64,000 nt of DNA from Pedobacter polysacchareus (GTDB taxonomy: Bacteria > Bacteroidota > Bacteroidia > Sphingobacteriales > Sphingobacteriaceae): NCBI RefSeq assembly GCF_019802255.1, contig NZ_JAHYSS010000004.1:696621-760620 (forward strand), written 5' to 3'. This document shows, one piece after another, positions 62,171 through 64,000 of this stretch. The notes below the pieces were generated by a model. The model saw nothing but the letters and a program-made list of their open reading frames with translations, was not told the DNA's origin and ran no database searches. The number at the start of each line of letters is the position of its first letter. The first letter of the stretch is position 1. The position numbers and the translations under genes are program-made.

Positions 62171-63190
62171 ATGAAACTGAAATCAATTTTTACCACTGCA
62201 TCACTGTCCTTCGCTTCCTTTTCTTATGCTCAGGAAGCACCTTTGCAGATTTCCGGATCTGTCGATACATACTATAAGTATGATTTTTCGAAACAACCTA
62301 ACATCGGAACAAGCTTTGCCAGCGACCAGAATTCTATCTCCTTGGGGATGATAGATCTGGCGCTAAAGAAAACTACAGGAAAAGCTTCATTTGTTGGTGA
62401 ATTGTCTTTTGGACCACGAGGACAATACCAATCTTTAATCAATGGAGACGGAACTGACGACAATTCCTTTCACATTCAGAATTTATATGCCGCTTATGCT
62501 TTTACAGATAAGTTTACGGTAACTGCCGGATATATGGGGACATTTATTGGCTATGAGGTGATCTCTCCGACAGGTAACTATAATTATTCGACTTCGTACT
62601 TGTTCACCAGCGGGCCTTTTCAGAATGCAGGAATCAAAGGAAGTTACGCTTTTTCAAGTAAAGTGAGTTTGATGTTGGGCTTGTTCAACGATTGGAATGT
62701 GTACAAAGACCTAAATGGCGTGTCGCATGTGGGTGGGCAATTAACAGTAAGCCCGGTAGAAGGTTGGACGGCTTACCTGAACGTTCTGTCTGGGAAATCA
62801 GCAGGAGCAGTAGGGACAGGGACAATCCTGGATTTAACCACGGCTTATCAGGTGACGGAAAAAGTGAAATTGGGTTTGAATGCCGCTGATTATACCGTAA
62901 CCCATGATGGGGGAGGTTATACCGGAGCTGCACTGTATGCACAGAATGCATTTACTTCTGCATTTTCTTTAGGACTGAGGGGAGAATATTTTAATTGGAA
63001 AGGAACAGGGGAGGAGAGCGATGAGCACATTGCAGCGCTTACTTTATCAGCTAACCTGAAATCCGGCGGACTTACCTTTATTCCTGAGATTCGTTTTGAT
63101 GATGGATCTACGCCAATGTTTGTGAAAAAGAACCTCAACCCCTCAAAAAATGCCTCTCAATTTTCCCTGGCAGTGGTTTATGCTTTTTAG
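62171..63190 (+). CDS. Outer membrane beta-barrel porin (bbp2/OmpL-like)
   Basis: 339 residues. Signal peptide about 1-20 (SFSYAQ), then an all-beta protein with alternating amphipathic strands from ISGSVDTYYKYDFSKQPN to a C-terminal SLAVVYAF with terminal aromatic residue. This resembles the putative beta-barrel porin-2 family. Its place directly behind amtB is recurrent in this phylum and suggests passage of ammonium or small nitrogen compounds across the outer membrane. The start is preceded by an AAACCAACCAAACC leader. Terminator at 63211. Confidence 0.82.
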   Translation: MKLKSIFTTASLSFASFSYAQEAPLQISGSVDTYYKYDFSKQPNIGTSFASDQNSISLGMIDLALKKTTGKASFVGELSFGPRGQYQSLINGDGTDDNSFHIQNLYAAYAFTDKFTVTAGYMGTFIGYEVISPTGNYNYSTSYLFTSGPFQNAGIKGSYAFSSKVSLMLGLFNDWNVYKDLNGVSHVGGQLTVSPVEGWTAYLNVLSGKSAGAVGTGTILDLTTAYQVTEKVKLGLNAADYTVTHDGGGYTGAALYAQNAFTSAFSLGLRGEYFNWKGTGEESDEHIAALTLSANLKSGGLTFIPEIRFDDGSTPMFVKKNLNPSKNASQFSLAVVYAF

Positions 63191-63210
63191 TCTTCGTTAA
63201 ATCAATATAG

Positions 63211-63259
63211 GAGGTTGTTTAAATCAGATTTTACGCGCTGTTTTAAACAGCCTTCTCCC
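63211..63259 (+). terminator. Terminator after the porin gene
   Basis: 13-bp stem GAGGTTGTTTAAA / TTTAAACAGCCTT (two wobble pairs), 18-nt loop, followed by CTCCCTTTTT. Confidence 0.65.
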
Positions 63260-63294
63260 TTTTTAACTAAATTACCTTCTTTAAAAATGTGATT

Positions 63295-63975
63295 ATGAAA
63301 TTAGCTGTAATAGGAGTGTTGTCTTTTGTTGGAATGACCGGAGTTTTTGCGCAGGAACTCAAAGAGAAACAAAAATCGGATCAAAAGGAGATCTACACCC
63401 CAAAGAATACAAAAAAAGAGCAATTGGCAGCTCCGGCAAAAACCGAAGAGGAACTGCCATTAGATGACAGGGGAAAATACATCTATTATGAAGTGGTGAT
63501 CCGAAAAGGGAAAACAAAAGAAGAGCTCATTCAATTAGCGAAAGCATATTTTAAAAGTGATTCAGGTCCTAAAGTCAATCTTCTGGAAAAAGACTCCCTT
63601 TATACCGGCAAAGGAAAATTAATCATCAATAAAACAGCTTTTGTATTGACTCGCCCTTCCGGAGAAGTTCGCTATCAGCTATACTTGGATTTTAAAGAAG
63701 GTAAATATCGTTTTTGGCTAACTGATTTCAACTTTATTCCTTATCAACGGGATCGTTATGGCAATTTTGTTCCTGCAACTTCGATAGGGTTGCCATTAGA
63801 ACGAAAACCGGGAAAATTAAATGCATCAGAATGGACTGCGTACCTTAGGGCAACGACAAAAGAAGCACAGGAGTTCGCTGCTCAGTTGAAGCAGGGTATG
63901 CTGGCGGATACAGCAATAATTCAACCTGCCGCAAAAGAGATTCCGGTACAAAGTACAAAAAATCAAAAATGGTAA
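63295..63975 (+). CDS. Exported DUF4468-like protein
   Basis: 226 residues. Signal peptide about 1-19 (MTGVFAQ), a charged linker (KEKQKSDQKEIYTPKNTKKEQ), then a domain with LPLDDRGKYIYYEVVIRKGKTKEELIQLAKAYFKSD and YQLYLDFKEGKYRFWLTDFNFIPY, the pattern of DUF4468 (TBP-like fold, envelope proteins of unknown function). A low-complexity tail follows. ATG at 63295 is preferred over an in-frame GTG two codons earlier. Complete before the window end. Confidence 0.7.
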   Translation: MKLAVIGVLSFVGMTGVFAQELKEKQKSDQKEIYTPKNTKKEQLAAPAKTEEELPLDDRGKYIYYEVVIRKGKTKEELIQLAKAYFKSDSGPKVNLLEKDSLYTGKGKLIINKTAFVLTRPSGEVRYQLYLDFKEGKYRFWLTDFNFIPYQRDRYGNFVPATSIGLPLERKPGKLNASEWTAYLRATTKEAQEFAAQLKQGMLADTAIIQPAAKEIPVQSTKNQKW

Positions 63976-64000
63976 TTAGTGTACCATTTTATCTGCACAG

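Noticed and set aside
1..64000. CRISPR array, tRNA/rRNA genes, insertion sequences, prophage or conjugative genes
   Set aside because: Looked for repeat-spacer patterns, transposase, integrase and tRNA-like features; none was recognised by reading.

Overview
The window reads as chromosomal DNA of a Bacteroidota member, most likely family Sphingobacteriaceae (Pedobacter-like). Grounds: a SusC/SusD pair driven by an ECF sigma/FecR anti-sigma couple, TonB-dependent receptors with carboxypeptidase-like N-domains, two large GH20 hexosaminidases, BamA followed by two OmpH/Skp genes, A-rich leaders with almost no Shine-Dalgarno sequences, and many matches to the Bacteroidota promoter element TAnnTTTG just upstream of start codons. 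The genus is inference. No rRNA, tRNA, CRISPR array, insertion sequence or prophage was recognised.

Layout. 1-12.4 kb: mostly core genes: BamA 3' end, two Skp-type chaperones, murI, a GIN-domain secreted protein, a PurF-like amidotransferase, LysE-type exporter, sugar MFS transporter, dCMP deaminase, guaA, a PBP1-like lipoprotein and an RNA m5C methyltransferase, the last three overlapping one another. 12.5-19.9 kb: membrane transport (MarC, two APC permeases, a K+-dependent-type membrane pyrophosphatase) and an XRE-cupin regulator. 19.9-24.7 kb: small stress-type proteins, a CAT-like acetyltransferase/Crp-like/EamA group and a universal stress protein. 24.8-34.8 kb: an accessory catabolic island: RidA, KDG-kinase-like sugar kinase, DSD1/D-threonine-aldolase-fold PLP enzyme, DeoR regulator, two divergent GH20 enzymes and a GntP permease. 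34.8-38.1 kb: unknown membrane proteins and a small ABC exporter. 38.2-45.6 kb: ECF sigma, FecR, SusC with STN domain, SusD. 45.7-53.9 kb: PepD dipeptidase, then a minus-strand TetR / TonB receptor / beta-helix protein / diheme cytochrome c group and an OmpA lipoprotein. 54-64 kb: dGTPase, SelO, AHSA1/ArsR pair, a TIGR01212-type radical SAM protein, SRPBCC protein, AmtB with a beta-barrel porin and a DUF4468-like protein.

Most interesting proposal: the 24.8-34.8 kb island fits catabolism of an amino-sugar acid (D-glucosaminate). The DSD1-fold enzyme carries the His-x-Cys metal pair of dehydratases rather than the His-x-Asp of D-threonine aldolase. A dehydratase acting on D-glucosaminate would yield 2-keto-3-deoxygluconate via an enamine/imine, which RidA could hydrolyse and the adjacent KDG-type kinase could phosphorylate. 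GH20 enzymes and GntP would supply substrate. This is inference from gene content. Other points of note are a 17-bp perfect hairpin inside a lipoprotein signal-peptide coding region just after guaA, a 24-bp perfect palindrome at 2595, and the receptor/beta-helix/cytochrome envelope group of unknown function.
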